64,000 nt of DNA from an uncultured Porphyromonadaceae bacterium (GTDB lineage: Bacteria; Bacteroidota; Bacteroidia; Bacteroidales; Muribaculaceae): positions 24,847-88,846 of the forward strand of contig CAMWMD010000008.1 of assembly GCA_947175265.1 (NCBI GenBank), in the 5' to 3' direction. The notes beneath the pieces are model-generated. The model did no database searches. It saw nothing but the letters and a program-made list of their open reading frames with translations, and had not been told where the DNA came from. Below, piece after piece: positions 16,804 to 26,193 of the stretch (its first letter is position 1; each line of letters begins with the position of its first letter). The position numbers and the translations under genes were made by a program.

Positions 16804-18021
16804 ATGGATAATAAGATAAAACTCGATACTATCGAGGAGGCAATTGAGGATTTCCGCGAGGGGAAGTTCATAATTGTGGTCGACGATGAGGATCGCGAGA
16901 ATGAGGGCGACCTCATCATCGCGGCTGAGAAGATAACACCTGATGACGTAAACTTCATGCTGAAGAATGCCAGGGGAGTGCTTTGTGTGCCTATCACCAA
17001 TCAGAGATGCGAGGAACTCCGGCTGCCACATCAGGTGGACGACAACACCTCCATGCTTGGCACCCCTTTCACCGTTACGGTGGATAAACTTGAGGGATGC
17101 TCCACAGGTGTGTCTTCTGAAGACCGTGCAGCCACAATCCGAGCGCTCGCAGATCCCGCCTCCACCCCCGAGACTTTCGGCCGCCCGGGGCATATAAATC
17201 CCCTCTATGCACAGGATCGCGGTGTGATACAGCGGTGCGGGCACACGGAGGCTGCTGTGGATTTCGCACGCCTCGCAGGGCTTCAACCCGCCGCCGCTCT
17301 GATGGAGATAATGAGCGACGACGGCACTATGGCCCGCCTCCCGGAACTCCGTCAGAAGGCTGACGAATGGGGAATGAAACTTGTCAGCATACGCGATCTA
17401 ATCGCATTCCGCATGAAGAATGATTCGATAGTGGAGATGGGGGAGGAGGTGGACATGCCCACCTCATACGGCCATTTCCGCCTCATACCTTTCCGGCAGA
17501 AGGATAACGGACTCGAGCACATCGCTCTGATAAAGGGTGACGTCAGGACCGAAGACCCCGTGTTGGTAAGGGTGCATTCATCTTGCGCGACAGGCGACAT
17601 TTTCGGTTCGCTGCGTTGCGAATGCGGCGAGCAGTTGCACCTTGCAATGAAAATGATCGAGGATGAGGGTCGCGGAGCGGTGATCTACCTTAATCAGGAG
17701 GGACGCGGAATCGGCCTTATGGATAAGATAAAGGCCTATAAACTTCAGGAGAACGGCCTTGACACGGTCGATGCCAATCTCCATCTCGGCCATAAGGCTG
17801 ATGAGCGCGACTACGGCGTGGGAGCAAACATACTTCATGCCCTCGGCATAAGGAAGATGCGCCTGCTCTCCAATAATCCGGTGAAGCGGATAGGGCTGGA
17901 AGGCTACGGACTTGAGGTGACGGAGAATGTGCCTCTCGAAGTGGAGCCGAACAAGTACAACCGCTTCTATATGCACACAAAGAAAGAAAGGATGGGCCAC
18001 GACCTTCATAAAGTGGATTGA
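16804..18021 (+). CDS. ribBA: Bifunctional DHBP synthase / GTP cyclohydrolase II
   Basis: 405 residues, two steps of riboflavin synthesis. The N-terminal RibB part (to about 205) includes [12 protein letters not shown] and makes dihydroxybutanone phosphate from ribulose 5-phosphate. The C-terminal RibA part has the zinc cysteines in [17 protein letters not shown] and the RGIGL loop and opens GTP. No other rib gene is near. A hairpin terminator follows. Confidence 0.95.
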   Translation: MDNKIKLDTIEEAIEDFREGKFIIVVDDEDRENEGDLIIAAEKITPDDVNFMLKNARGVLCVPITNQRCEELRLPHQVDDNTSMLGTPFTVTVDKLEGCSTGVSSEDRAATIRALADPASTPETFGRPGHINPLYAQDRGVIQRCGHTEAAVDFARLAGLQPAAALMEIMSDDGTMARLPELRQKADEWGMKLVSIRDLIAFRMKNDSIVEMGEEVDMPTSYGHFRLIPFRQKDNGLEHIALIKGDVRTEDPVLVRVHSSCATGDIFGSLRCECGEQLHLAMKMIEDEGRGAVIYLNQEGRGIGLMDKIKAYKLQENGLDTVDANLHLGHKADERDYGVGANILHALGIRKMRLLSNNPVKRIGLEGYGLEVTENVPLEVEPNKYNRFYMHTKKERMGHDLHKVD

Positions 18022-18029
18022 CCATACAT

Positions 18030-18070
18030 GACAGACAGACCATTCGCTTTGAGGCGGCGGTCTGTCTGTC
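18030..18070 (+). terminator. Hairpin between ribBA and the S9 peptidase
   Basis: Perfect 12-base arms GACAGACAGACC (18030-18041) and GGTCTGTCTGTC (18059-18070), loop of 17. No T-run follows, so termination may be incomplete. Confidence 0.6.
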
Positions 18071-18118
18071 GCTATATCTAACAAACCATTCAATTATCTA
18101 CCTTAACCAGACTAAAAC

Positions 18119-20899
18119 ATGAAGAAAACGGTTCTTCTTGCTGCCGCCCTACTTCTGGCAAGCGGTGCGCCGGCAAAAAAGACCCTGGATCACAGTGATT
18201 TCGATTCATGGGAGAAACTCACGAACGGCCCGGTGTCAGGCAATGGTAAATGGGCAAGTTTCATTGTGATGCCACAGGAAGGCGACCAGACCTTGACCTT
18301 CTACAACACCTCCAGCGGCTCCCGCATCGTCGTGCCCCGAGGATATAAGCCGGCCTTCACGGCCGACAGCCGTTTCGCCGTAGCCCTCATAAAGCCTTTC
18401 TATCAGGATACGCGTCAGGCAAAAATCAAGAAGAAGAAAAATTTTGACCTTCCGCAGGATTCATTAGCATTCATCAACCTATCCACAGGGAAAGTGGAGA
18501 AAGTGGGGAATGTGATATCCTATAGCCTCGGAAAGAAAGGGGGCGACTGGGTGGCATGGCTTTCATGCGACACTGCCTACATAAAGAAAAAGGCGTTGAA
18601 GGATAAGGATGCCGGGCGGCCGATGATTATGAAGAGCCTTTCATCAGGAGTCTCGAAGAAAATAAACTGGGTGAGCGATTATGTGTTCTCAGAAGATGGC
18701 ACTAAACTCGCGGTCACTCTCAAACCTGTCAGGAAAGATACCCTCGCCACATCCGGGGCAGGGGTAATCATCCTCCCCGACACCTCTTTCCACCTAATTG
18801 ACCGCGACCGTAAGTTCTACGGTGCGCCGGTATTCGACAAGGCAGGGACGAAACTCGCATACACGGCCTCGGATGATACCGTGACTACCGGCACCAAGAA
18901 GACGCGCCTTTTCCTCACCGACCTGACGGCGGCAGCCATTGAGTCGAGGGAGATAAAAATATCCGACAGCGCTGTAGACAGCAGACTGCTCGGCCTGAAC
19001 CAGTACACCAAGCCGAATTTCTCAAACGACGGGAAACGCCTCGTGGCCGGTGTGGCTCCCTACGTCGCACCCGATGACACAACATTGGTAAGTTTCGAAA
19101 CTCCGGGTCTTGATATCTGGAGATGGGATGCCCCCTATACCCCTCCGCAGGCGAAACACCGTCTTGAGGATATACGCAAGTCTACGGTTCCCGTGGTAAT
19201 CACGCTTGCCGACAACAGCCAGGTGCTCGTGACAGACAATATGCTGAACAGGGTGATTTCACCCGACCGCTGGGACGGCGACTGGGCGCTCGTGGTGGGA
19301 AGCGACAATATCGTGCAGCGCCAATACGACTACAACTATCCCGTCAACCTCTCGTTGAAGAATATTTCCGACGGTAAGGTGAAGGAGGCGGGTGAATTTC
19401 CGGCCTCCACTTTCACTCTGTCTCCCGACGATAAGTTCATCCTTTGGTTTGATGGAAAGGATTACCATACATACGAAATCGCTACCGGTGAGAAGAGATT
19501 GATAAGCGGTAAATTGAAAGTCAATCTTTGGGATGAGGATGTCGACCGTCCCGAGAAGGTGAGGAGTGAGTATGGTGTGATGGGCTGGACGGAGAACGAT
19601 GCCCGTGTGCTCGTCTATGACCGCTTTGATGTATGGGCGCTTGACCCCCTCGCTGTGGCCGACCCTGTCTGCCTTACGGCCGGAGAGGGAAGAAAGAACG
19701 ATATCCGCTATCGCTGGCAGAAGGTAGACAAGGAGCAGAGATTCCTTAAGAATGGCGACAAGGTGCTCTACACCATGTTCAATTACGAGGATATGAAGAA
19801 CGGCCTTGCCACCACCACATTCTCCATGAAACCGGCAGCCCCCAAGACCGATTTCTATGGCGGATGGGAATATTTCAATATAATGAAGTCGGAGAATGCA
19901 CCGGTCTACAGTTGGGTGCAGGCGAATTTCAGCACTTCCCCCAACGTCTATGTCTCCACCGACATGGAGAAAGGGAAGTCGGTAAGGATTTCCGACACCA
20001 ATCCACAGATGGCCGATTACAAATGGGGCACGGTGCAGCTCTTCCGTTGGACCACCTATCATGGTGAGGAGGCGCAGGGTCTGCTGTATCTCCCGGAGGA
20101 TTTCAGTGCCGACAAGGAGTATCCCATGATTTCCTATTTTTATGAGACCTACACTCAGGATCTCTACCACCATTTCAATATGGAGCCCTCGTGGAGTTGG
20201 ATAAATTTCCCCTTCTATGTGAGCAGGGGTTATGCGGTATTCGTGCCCGATATCCATTACTCACCGGGCATACCGGGAGAGAACGCCTACAATTACATCT
20301 GTTCGGGCGTTGAGGCAGTCTGCGAGGCATATCCCAATATCGACATAAAGAGGGTAGGCATCGACGGTCAGAGTTGGGGAGGCTATCAGACGGCGTTCCT
20401 CGTGACTCGCACAAATATGTTCGCATGTGCCGGGTCGGGTGCCCCGGTGTCCAACATGACTTCGGCATTCGGAGGAATTCGTTGGGAATCGGGCGACTCG
20501 AGACAGGGGCAGTATGAGCAGGGCCAGAGCCGTATAGGGCGTAACCTGTGGGAAGCACCTGAACTATATATCGCCAATTCACCGGTGTTCCATGCAAACA
20601 GAGTGGAGACCCCTCTTCTCATCATGCACAACGATAACGACGGGGCAGTGCCCTGGTATCAGGGAATCGAGATGTTCATGGCGTTGCGCCGCCTCCACAA
20701 GCCGGTATGGATGCTCCAGTATAACGGGGAGGCCCATAATCTGAAGGAGCGACGCAACCGCAAGGATATCACCATCCGTCTTCAGCAGTTCTTCGACCAT
20801 TATCTGAAAGGGGCACCGATGCCTGAATGGATGAAGAACGGTATAAATCCTCTCAGGAAGGGACAGGATTTCGGTTACGAACTTACAGATGATGAATAA
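18119..20899 (+). CDS. S9-family serine peptidase (prolyl oligopeptidase type), exported
   Basis: 926 residues with a signal peptide (to about residue 19). A beta-propeller-like N-terminal region of about 600 residues precedes an alpha/beta hydrolase. The nucleophile lies in DGQSWGGYQ (Ser near 751), the Asp in HNDNDGAVPW (near 840), and the His in GEAHNLK (near 872). It trims small peptides, probably in the periplasm. Stands alone; the next gene starts 77 bases on. Confidence 0.92.
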   Translation: MKKTVLLAAALLLASGAPAKKTLDHSDFDSWEKLTNGPVSGNGKWASFIVMPQEGDQTLTFYNTSSGSRIVVPRGYKPAFTADSRFAVALIKPFYQDTRQAKIKKKKNFDLPQDSLAFINLSTGKVEKVGNVISYSLGKKGGDWVAWLSCDTAYIKKKALKDKDAGRPMIMKSLSSGVSKKINWVSDYVFSEDGTKLAVTLKPVRKDTLATSGAGVIILPDTSFHLIDRDRKFYGAPVFDKAGTKLAYTASDDTVTTGTKKTRLFLTDLTAAAIESREIKISDSAVDSRLLGLNQYTKPNFSNDGKRLVAGVAPYVAPDDTTLVSFETPGLDIWRWDAPYTPPQAKHRLEDIRKSTVPVVITLADNSQVLVTDNMLNRVISPDRWDGDWALVVGSDNIVQRQYDYNYPVNLSLKNISDGKVKEAGEFPASTFTLSPDDKFILWFDGKDYHTYEIATGEKRLISGKLKVNLWDEDVDRPEKVRSEYGVMGWTENDARVLVYDRFDVWALDPLAVADPVCLTAGEGRKNDIRYRWQKVDKEQRFLKNGDKVLYTMFNYEDMKNGLATTTFSMKPAAPKTDFYGGWEYFNIMKSENAPVYSWVQANFSTSPNVYVSTDMEKGKSVRISDTNPQMADYKWGTVQLFRWTTYHGEEAQGLLYLPEDFSADKEYPMISYFYETYTQDLYHHFNMEPSWSWINFPFYVSRGYAVFVPDIHYSPGIPGENAYNYICSGVEAVCEAYPNIDIKRVGIDGQSWGGYQTAFLVTRTNMFACAGSGAPVSNMTSAFGGIRWESGDSRQGQYEQGQSRIGRNLWEAPELYIANSPVFHANRVETPLLIMHNDNDGAVPWYQGIEMFMALRRLHKPVWMLQYNGEAHNLKERRNRKDITIRLQQFFDHYLKGAPMPEWMKNGINPLRKGQDFGYELTDDE

Positions 20900-20976
20900 G
20901 GAAATTCGGAATAAATAAAAAAGGTCGGGGCGCGTCATAGACGGGTCCCGATTACGTTATATTAATAAAAACTGTT

Positions 20977-22311
20977 TTGAACCGTATCAACAAGGATATA
21001 CTTTGGCTGAGCATCCCGGCAATCGTGAGCAACATCACAGTTCCTTTGCTCGGCCTGTGCGACACGGCCATCTCGGGCCACCTCGGCTCTGAATTGTTTC
21101 TGGCTTCAATAGCCGTGGGGACGGTGATGCTCAACGTGGTCTTCTGGCTGTTCGGATTCCTCAGGATGGGCACGACGGGACTCACGGCAAACGCATACGG
21201 CTCCGGAGATGACCATGAGGTGAGGAAGGTTTTCTGCAGGTCGTTCTTTATCGCGTTTGCCGCCGGGATAATTCTGATATTATTCCGCTATCCCTTGTTT
21301 ACGCTTCTTTCCTCAGTGATAGGTATGGATAGGGAAGTGGCGGCGTATGTGGAGGAATATTTCATGATACGCATCTGGGGTGCTCCTGCCCTTTTATGTG
21401 TCATGGCTGTCAGCGGCTGGTTTGTCGGTATGCAGTCAACGGTCTATCCCATGGTGATAGCGATCACCGTCAATGTCATCAACATAGTGGCGAGTTTCCT
21501 GCTTGTATTCACTTACGGGCTGGGTTTTGCCGGAGTTGCCTGGGGGACCCTTATCTCCAACTGGCTTGGTCTCTGTGTTGCGTTGGCCTGTGTGTCGATA
21601 ATGAGGAGAGGAAAAGGGATATGGTGCGGATTGAGGGATATTCTCGGAGGAGGCGGAATGGGAAGGTTCTTCTCAGTCAACAGCAACTTGTTCGTGCGCT
21701 CGGCCTGCATCATCTGTGTCACAATGGGTGTCACAGCCGCAGGTGCGCGTCTCGGAGCCCTCACGTTGGCGGTGAATGTGGTGGTGATGCAGTTCTTCCA
21801 GTTTTTCTCATTCTTCATGGACGGATTCGCCTTCAGCGGCGAGGCTTTGACCGGAAAGTGGACAGGGGCGGGCGACCGTGGGATGCTCCACAGATACGTC
21901 AAGGCACTCCTGCTCTGGACCACCGGAATGGCCGTCATTTTCTCGCTCCTATACGGCATCGGAGCGGGACCCGTGGCCGATATTTTGACAGACAGCGAGA
22001 ACGTGCGTAAGGGGGTAATGGAGATGTGGGTATGGATTGCACTGATTCCGGCCGTCTCAGCCTGGGCATTCATCTATGACGGGTTCTATGTCGGACTCAC
22101 GGCCACACGGCGCATGATGTTGGCTACGATGGCGGCGACAGCCGTCTTTTTCCTCCTCGCTTTCCTCCGCGTAGGGAGCAACGGGGTGTATGTTGACGTC
22201 GAGAACAACGGACAGATATGGACAGCCTTCCTTGCATATCTTCTGATGAGAGGGTTTGTGCTCGTGTTGTTGTGGAAGTCTACTTTGAGCAAAAGGATGG
22301 GTCTTGAATGA
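20977..22311 (+). CDS. MATE-family multidrug efflux transporter (DinF-like)
   Basis: 444 residues with about 12 membrane helices; exchanges cations for organic compounds. Hallmarks are AIVSNITVPLLGLCDTAISG at the start and an internal repeat of six helices each. The start codon is TTG at 20977 with no nearby in-frame ATG that keeps helix 1. ispE follows after 21 bases on the same strand, so it is probably co-transcribed. Confidence 0.9.
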   Translation: MNRINKDILWLSIPAIVSNITVPLLGLCDTAISGHLGSELFLASIAVGTVMLNVVFWLFGFLRMGTTGLTANAYGSGDDHEVRKVFCRSFFIAFAAGIILILFRYPLFTLLSSVIGMDREVAAYVEEYFMIRIWGAPALLCVMAVSGWFVGMQSTVYPMVIAITVNVINIVASFLLVFTYGLGFAGVAWGTLISNWLGLCVALACVSIMRRGKGIWCGLRDILGGGGMGRFFSVNSNLFVRSACIICVTMGVTAAGARLGALTLAVNVVVMQFFQFFSFFMDGFAFSGEALTGKWTGAGDRGMLHRYVKALLLWTTGMAVIFSLLYGIGAGPVADILTDSENVRKGVMEMWVWIALIPAVSAWAFIYDGFYVGLTATRRMMLATMAATAVFFLLAFLRVGSNGVYVDVENNGQIWTAFLAYLLMRGFVLVLLWKSTLSKRMGLE

Positions 22312-22332
22312 CAATTAAGAAATAGGATAATT

Positions 22333-23223
22333 ATGATAAAATTTGTAAACGCCAAGATAAACATAGGCCTCAATATAGTCGGGAAACGTGAAGACGGTTA
22401 TCACGATCTTGAGACGGTCTTTTTCCCGGTCGGGCTTGAGAGCGGCATGCCGCAGCAGCCCGATCCCTTTGATGACATACTTGAAATCTCACTTGACAGG
22501 AACAAGCCGTCAGGGTGCCGGTTCCAACTGATGGGAAGGAGGCTCAACTGTGCTCCGGAAAAGAATCTGGTGGTCAGGGCCGCCACATTGTTTTTTAATA
22601 CTTATTATGAGAAGACAGGGCGAGCGATAGATGAGGGGTTGTACAATATAATCCTCGACAAGCATCTTCCTGATGGAGCCGGACTGGGTGGGGGTAGCGC
22701 GGATGCCTCTTTCTGTCTTGTGGCATTGAATGAGATGTTTGACGAGCCGTTCTCAAAACGCCGTCTTGCGGAGTTGTCGGCCAAATTGGGTGCCGACTGC
22801 CCCTTCTTCATCTACAACACCCCGAGTTTCGCCGAGGGTATAGGGGAGGTGCTTACCCCTGTCGATATAGATCTGAAAGGGTGCAGCCTTCTGATAGTGA
22901 AACCCGATGTTTCGGTATCGACCAAGGAGGCATTCAGCGGCATAAAACCCCGTAAGCCGAAGTTTGATCTCCGTTTCCTTCCTGACCTCCCTCTTGAGAA
23001 ATGGAGGGACTACGTGGTGAATGATTTTGAGGAATCAATTTTCCCGTTGCATCCGGAACTCGGCCGACTCAAGGAGGAGATGTATGAGGGTGGGGCAGTC
23101 TATGCCTCCATGTCAGGCTCCGGATCGGCGCTGTATGCTATTTACAGGGATGCTGAAAAGGGAAGCGCACAGAGAGAGAGATTTGTGTCAACATATAGCG
23201 GGGTTTGGTTGTTTGGATTATAG
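22333..23223 (+). CDS. ispE: 4-diphosphocytidyl-2-C-methyl-D-erythritol kinase
   Basis: 296 residues; phosphorylates CDP-ME in the non-mevalonate isoprenoid pathway. The GHMP-kinase ATP motif GAGLGGGSADASF is at about 116-128, with NAKINIGL at the start and MSGSGSALYAIY near the end. ispF, a later step, lies on the other strand about 5 kb away. Confidence 0.95.
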   Translation: MIKFVNAKINIGLNIVGKREDGYHDLETVFFPVGLESGMPQQPDPFDDILEISLDRNKPSGCRFQLMGRRLNCAPEKNLVVRAATLFFNTYYEKTGRAIDEGLYNIILDKHLPDGAGLGGGSADASFCLVALNEMFDEPFSKRRLAELSAKLGADCPFFIYNTPSFAEGIGEVLTPVDIDLKGCSLLIVKPDVSVSTKEAFSGIKPRKPKFDLRFLPDLPLEKWRDYVVNDFEESIFPLHPELGRLKEEMYEGGAVYASMSGSGSALYAIYRDAEKGSAQRERFVSTYSGVWLFGL

Positions 23224-23344
23224 AGGCCGGGAAGTAATTGGTCAGGAATATATGACAGGCACACGAATTGCTTCCACTCTCCGCCGGTTTTTTAACATAA
23301 ATTGGCGTGGTTTTTGCACGAATAACAATAAACATACAACCGCT

Positions 23345-23947
23345 ATGGAGAAAAATAATAATTATCAAGATAACAAGATGGAGCAGAATCCCGGAATGCA
23401 TGAAGATGAAAACATGCAGGCACAGGATGTCAATATTTCTGACGTAACCCCGGATGTCGAGGCCGAGGAGGCTGAGGAGGAGGTCAATACTCTGGAGAAT
23501 CAGGTTGAGACCCTTCAGCAGCATTTGGAGAAGGAGAAGAGGGAATATCTTTTCCTGATGGCCGAGTTCGATAACTTCCGCAAACGCACGCTTCGTGAGA
23601 AGAGCGAGATAATCAAGAATGCGGGAGAGAACGTCCTCAAGGGTCTTCTTCCGATAATGGATGATTTCGAGAGGGGTCTGAAAGCCGCTGAGACAAGCGA
23701 TGACACCGGTGCCGTGAAGGAGGGTATGACGCTTATCTACAATAAACTGAAGAAGTATCTCGCCTCCAACGGAGTCAAGGAGATAGATCCGTCAGACGAC
23801 ACTTTCGACACCGAGAAGCATGAGGCAATCTCGGTTGTCCCTGTTCCTGATGAGGCACAGAAAGGGAAGATACTTGACACGGTTGAGAAAGGCTATATGA
23901 TTAATGATAAGGTGCTCCGCCATGCGAAGGTGGTGGTGGCTCAGTAA
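23345..23947 (+). CDS. grpE: Nucleotide exchange factor GrpE
   Basis: 200 residues from the ATG at 23345; the frame is open further upstream but overlaps ispE and is not coding there. An acidic N-terminus and long coiled coil (LENQVETLQQHLEKEKREY) lead to the C-terminal beta domain with KHEAISVVP. It releases ADP from DnaK. dnaJ follows after 46 bases; dnaK is not here. I see no CIRCE element upstream. Confidence 0.95.
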   Translation: MEKNNNYQDNKMEQNPGMHEDENMQAQDVNISDVTPDVEAEEAEEEVNTLENQVETLQQHLEKEKREYLFLMAEFDNFRKRTLREKSEIIKNAGENVLKGLLPIMDDFERGLKAAETSDDTGAVKEGMTLIYNKLKKYLASNGVKEIDPSDDTFDTEKHEAISVVPVPDEAQKGKILDTVEKGYMINDKVLRHAKVVVAQ

Positions 23948-23993
23948 TTTGGCGTAAGGCCTGAGAGATTCACTAAACTAATTCCACAAGATC

Positions 23994-25187
23994 ATGGCAG
24001 AGAAAAGAGATTATTATGACGTGCTCGGCGTTTCGAAAAGCGCGAGTGCCGACGAAATAAAGAAGGCCTATCGAAAGATGGCCATAAAGTATCACCCCGA
24101 TAAGAATCCGGGGGATAAGGAGGCTGAGGAGAAGTTTAAGGAGGCGGCCGAGGCTTACGATGTCCTGAGCGATGCCGACAAGAGGGCGAAGTATGACCAG
24201 TTTGGCCATAACATGGGTCCTCAGGGATTCGGCGGAGCCGGAGGCGGCGGTTTCTACAGTGGTGGCGGAATGTCGATGGAAGATATTTTCGCTCACTTCG
24301 GCGATATTTTCGGCGACTTCGGAGGCGGAAGCCATTTCAGCAGTGGTGGCGGACGTGCCCGCACGCGTCAGCATGTGAACAAGGGTACTGATCTCCGCAT
24401 CACTGTTAAGGTAAGCCTCAAGGATATAATGAATGGTGTGGATAAGAAGCTGAAACTTCCGCGTCAGGTGGCTTGTTCACATTGCAAGGGTACAGGTGCC
24501 AAGGATGGTACCGCATTCCATACATGTCAGCGTTGCGGCGGCACAGGTTACATCAACCGTGTTCAGCAGACCATGTTCGGAGCAATGCAGAGTGAGGCTG
24601 TTTGTCCGGAATGTAACGGTGAGGGTAAGGTGATAACCGAGCCTTGTTCTTATTGCCACGGCACAGGCGTGGAGAAGAAGGAGGAGATCGTAAGTTTCCA
24701 CATCCCCGCAGGTGTTGAGGACGGTATGACGCTCACATTGCGCGGCCAGGGTAACGCACCGCGTCACGGTGGCGTGAACGGCGACCTTCTCATCGTCATT
24801 CAGGAGGAGAAGAATCCCGATCTTATCCGTGATGGTAACGATCTTATCTACAACCTTATGCTTGATTTCCCGACAGCCGCGCTCGGTGGCTCTGCCGAGG
24901 TTCCTACGGTAGATGGTAAAGCGCGCCTGAAGATAGCAGCAGGTACACAGCCGGGTAAGGTGCTCCGTCTGCGTGGCAAGGGTTTACCCCAGATGAACAG
25001 CAGCATAAAGGGTGATCTGCTTGTGAACGTTATGGTTTACGTCCCTGAAGCATTGACAGATGCCGAGAAGTCGGCGATAGAAAGTCTGAAAGATGCTCCG
25101 AATGTAGTTCCGACTGAATCCACGGCCAAGAGAATCTTCTCACGACTCCGCCACATTTTCAACAAGGAGAACCGCGGCGTAGAATAA
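23994..25187 (+). CDS. dnaJ: Molecular chaperone DnaJ
   Basis: 397 residues, full length. J domain with HPD (in KYHPDKNPG), Gly/Phe-rich linker at about 75-120, four zinc motifs ([32 protein letters not shown]), and the C-terminal substrate-binding domains. Stimulates DnaK ATPase and delivers clients. The last 22 bases of the gene are repeated just after its stop codon. Confidence 0.97.
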   Translation: MAEKRDYYDVLGVSKSASADEIKKAYRKMAIKYHPDKNPGDKEAEEKFKEAAEAYDVLSDADKRAKYDQFGHNMGPQGFGGAGGGGFYSGGGMSMEDIFAHFGDIFGDFGGGSHFSSGGGRARTRQHVNKGTDLRITVKVSLKDIMNGVDKKLKLPRQVACSHCKGTGAKDGTAFHTCQRCGGTGYINRVQQTMFGAMQSEAVCPECNGEGKVITEPCSYCHGTGVEKKEEIVSFHIPAGVEDGMTLTLRGQGNAPRHGGVNGDLLIVIQEEKNPDLIRDGNDLIYNLMLDFPTAALGGSAEVPTVDGKARLKIAAGTQPGKVLRLRGKGLPQMNSSIKGDLLVNVMVYVPEALTDAEKSAIESLKDAPNVVPTESTAKRIFSRLRHIFNKENRGVE

Positions 25188-25209
25188 GGAGAATCGCAGC
25201 GTAGAATAA
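25166..25209 (+). repeat. 22-base tandem duplication at the 3' end of dnaJ
   Basis: 25166-25187 (the last codons and stop of dnaJ) and 25188-25209 are direct copies differing at two bases. The second copy lies after the stop and would encode the same C-terminal residues with one change. Confidence 0.85.
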
Positions 25210-25243
25210 TAATAGAAAAATAGGAGATATAAAAATAAGCAAC

Positions 25244-25284
25244 TGACGCCCCGCCACTCCCGAAGTAGCAGGGCGTCAATTTTA
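25244..25284 (+). terminator. Terminator of grpE-dnaJ
   Basis: Arms TGACGCCC (25244-25251) and GGGCGTCA (25271-25278), followed by ATTTTAT. Confidence 0.7.
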
Positions 25285-25368
25285 TATACGATGATATACG
25301 CTGAAACCCCTTGTCTTTTTAATGTAGGGCATAAAGGAAGAAAGGAGGAGGGAATATTAGTAGGATAG

Positions 25369-25436
25369 ATTGGAATTTTGAGACTGTAATTTATCTTTTA
25401 GATATTTTCAGAATTGGAATTTTATTTGTAATTTTG
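25369..25436 (+). promoter_or_regulatory. higBA promoter region with a direct repeat
   Basis: TAATTTTG at 25429-25436 fits the -7 form, 26 bases before higB. ATTGGAATTTT occurs twice, at 25369-25379 and 25413-25423, 44 bases apart (about four helical turns). These may be antitoxin operator half-sites; that is inference. Confidence 0.4.
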
Positions 25437-25461
25437 CAATAACAGTAATCTACAAAACACT

Positions 25462-25755
25462 ATGAGAATTATAACTGAAGAGCCTCTTAAAAACTATATC
25501 GCCAGATTTCCGGATACTAAGGTTGCTTTACAGTGTTGGGTGAAGACAGTGAGAGAGGCACGGTGGGAGTGTTTTGCGGATATGAAGAAAAGTTTCAATA
25601 GTGTTGATAGTGTTGGTAACCAGCATTATGTGTTTAATATTCGGGGTAATAACCATCGTCTCGTCGTAGTTGTCAAGTTTACAATCAAGTGGGTGTATAT
25701 TCGATTTATTGGGACTCATGAGGAATATGACAAGATAGATTGTTCCACAATATAA
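25462..25755 (+). CDS. higB: HigB-family toxin, mRNA interferase
   Basis: 97 residues, RelE-like HigB_toxin family by length and content (basic, with WVYIRFIGTHEEYDKID at the end, the usual family ending). Such toxins cut mRNA on the ribosome. The antitoxin starts 13 bases later, in the toxin-first order typical of higBA. Confidence 0.9.
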   Translation: MRIITEEPLKNYIARFPDTKVALQCWVKTVREARWECFADMKKSFNSVDSVGNQHYVFNIRGNNHRLVVVVKFTIKWVYIRFIGTHEEYDKIDCSTI

Positions 25756-25768
25756 TAAGAAGTAGAAT

Positions 25769-26134
25769 ATGACTAAAATAGAAAATGAATCACAATATCG
25801 TTGGGCACTTGCAAGAGTGGAGGAATTGTTGCCATACGTAAAAGACGATACTCCACTGACCGATCCTCACAGTATAGAACTTGAACTGCTTTCCAGTCTT
25901 GTGGCCGACTATTCCGACGAACATTTTTCAATCGGAGAGCCGTCGTTGGTAGATGTGATGAAATTACGCATGTATGAGATGGGGTTGACTCAGGCTGCGT
26001 TGGCAAAATTAATTGGTGTCAATCCTTCCCGTGTGTGTGAATATTTATCAGGTAAGAAACAGCCCACTCTCAATCAGGCAAGGGTCATAAGTCGAAAATT
26101 GAATATTTCACCATCAATAGTGCTTGGAGTTTAA
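25769..26134 (+). CDS. higA: HigA-family antitoxin with helix-turn-helix
   Basis: 121 residues. The C-terminal helix-turn-helix is MGLTQAALAKLIGVNPSRV. The N-terminal half would bind the toxin. It neutralises HigB and represses the operon in the family. Its stop codon lies inside the left arm of the following hairpin. Confidence 0.9.
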   Translation: MTKIENESQYRWALARVEELLPYVKDDTPLTDPHSIELELLSSLVADYSDEHFSIGEPSLVDVMKLRMYEMGLTQAALAKLIGVNPSRVCEYLSGKKQPTLNQARVISRKLNISPSIVLGV

Positions 26135-26178
26135 TCTTATTTAAGTCATACATATGTACAACTTAAATAAGATTTTGG
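26133..26178. terminator. Perfect AT-rich hairpin between higA and the convergent helicase gene
   Basis: AATCTTATTTAAGT (26133-26146) pairs exactly with ACTTAAATAAGATT (26161-26174) around a 14-base loop. Likely acts in both directions because the flanking genes converge. Confidence 0.7.
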
Positions 26179-26193
26179 AATATTTCAATTTTA

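Noticed and set aside
19259..20257. 332-residue minus-strand frame opposite the S9 peptidase gene
   Set aside because: Open only because of codon bias on the real gene; no start context or domain.
23224..23344. CIRCE heat-shock operator before grpE
   Set aside because: No TTAGCACTC inverted repeat in the region.
23021..23344. Longer start for GrpE
   Set aside because: The open frame upstream of 23345 overlaps ispE and does not look like GrpE; the ATG at 23345 gives the normal length.
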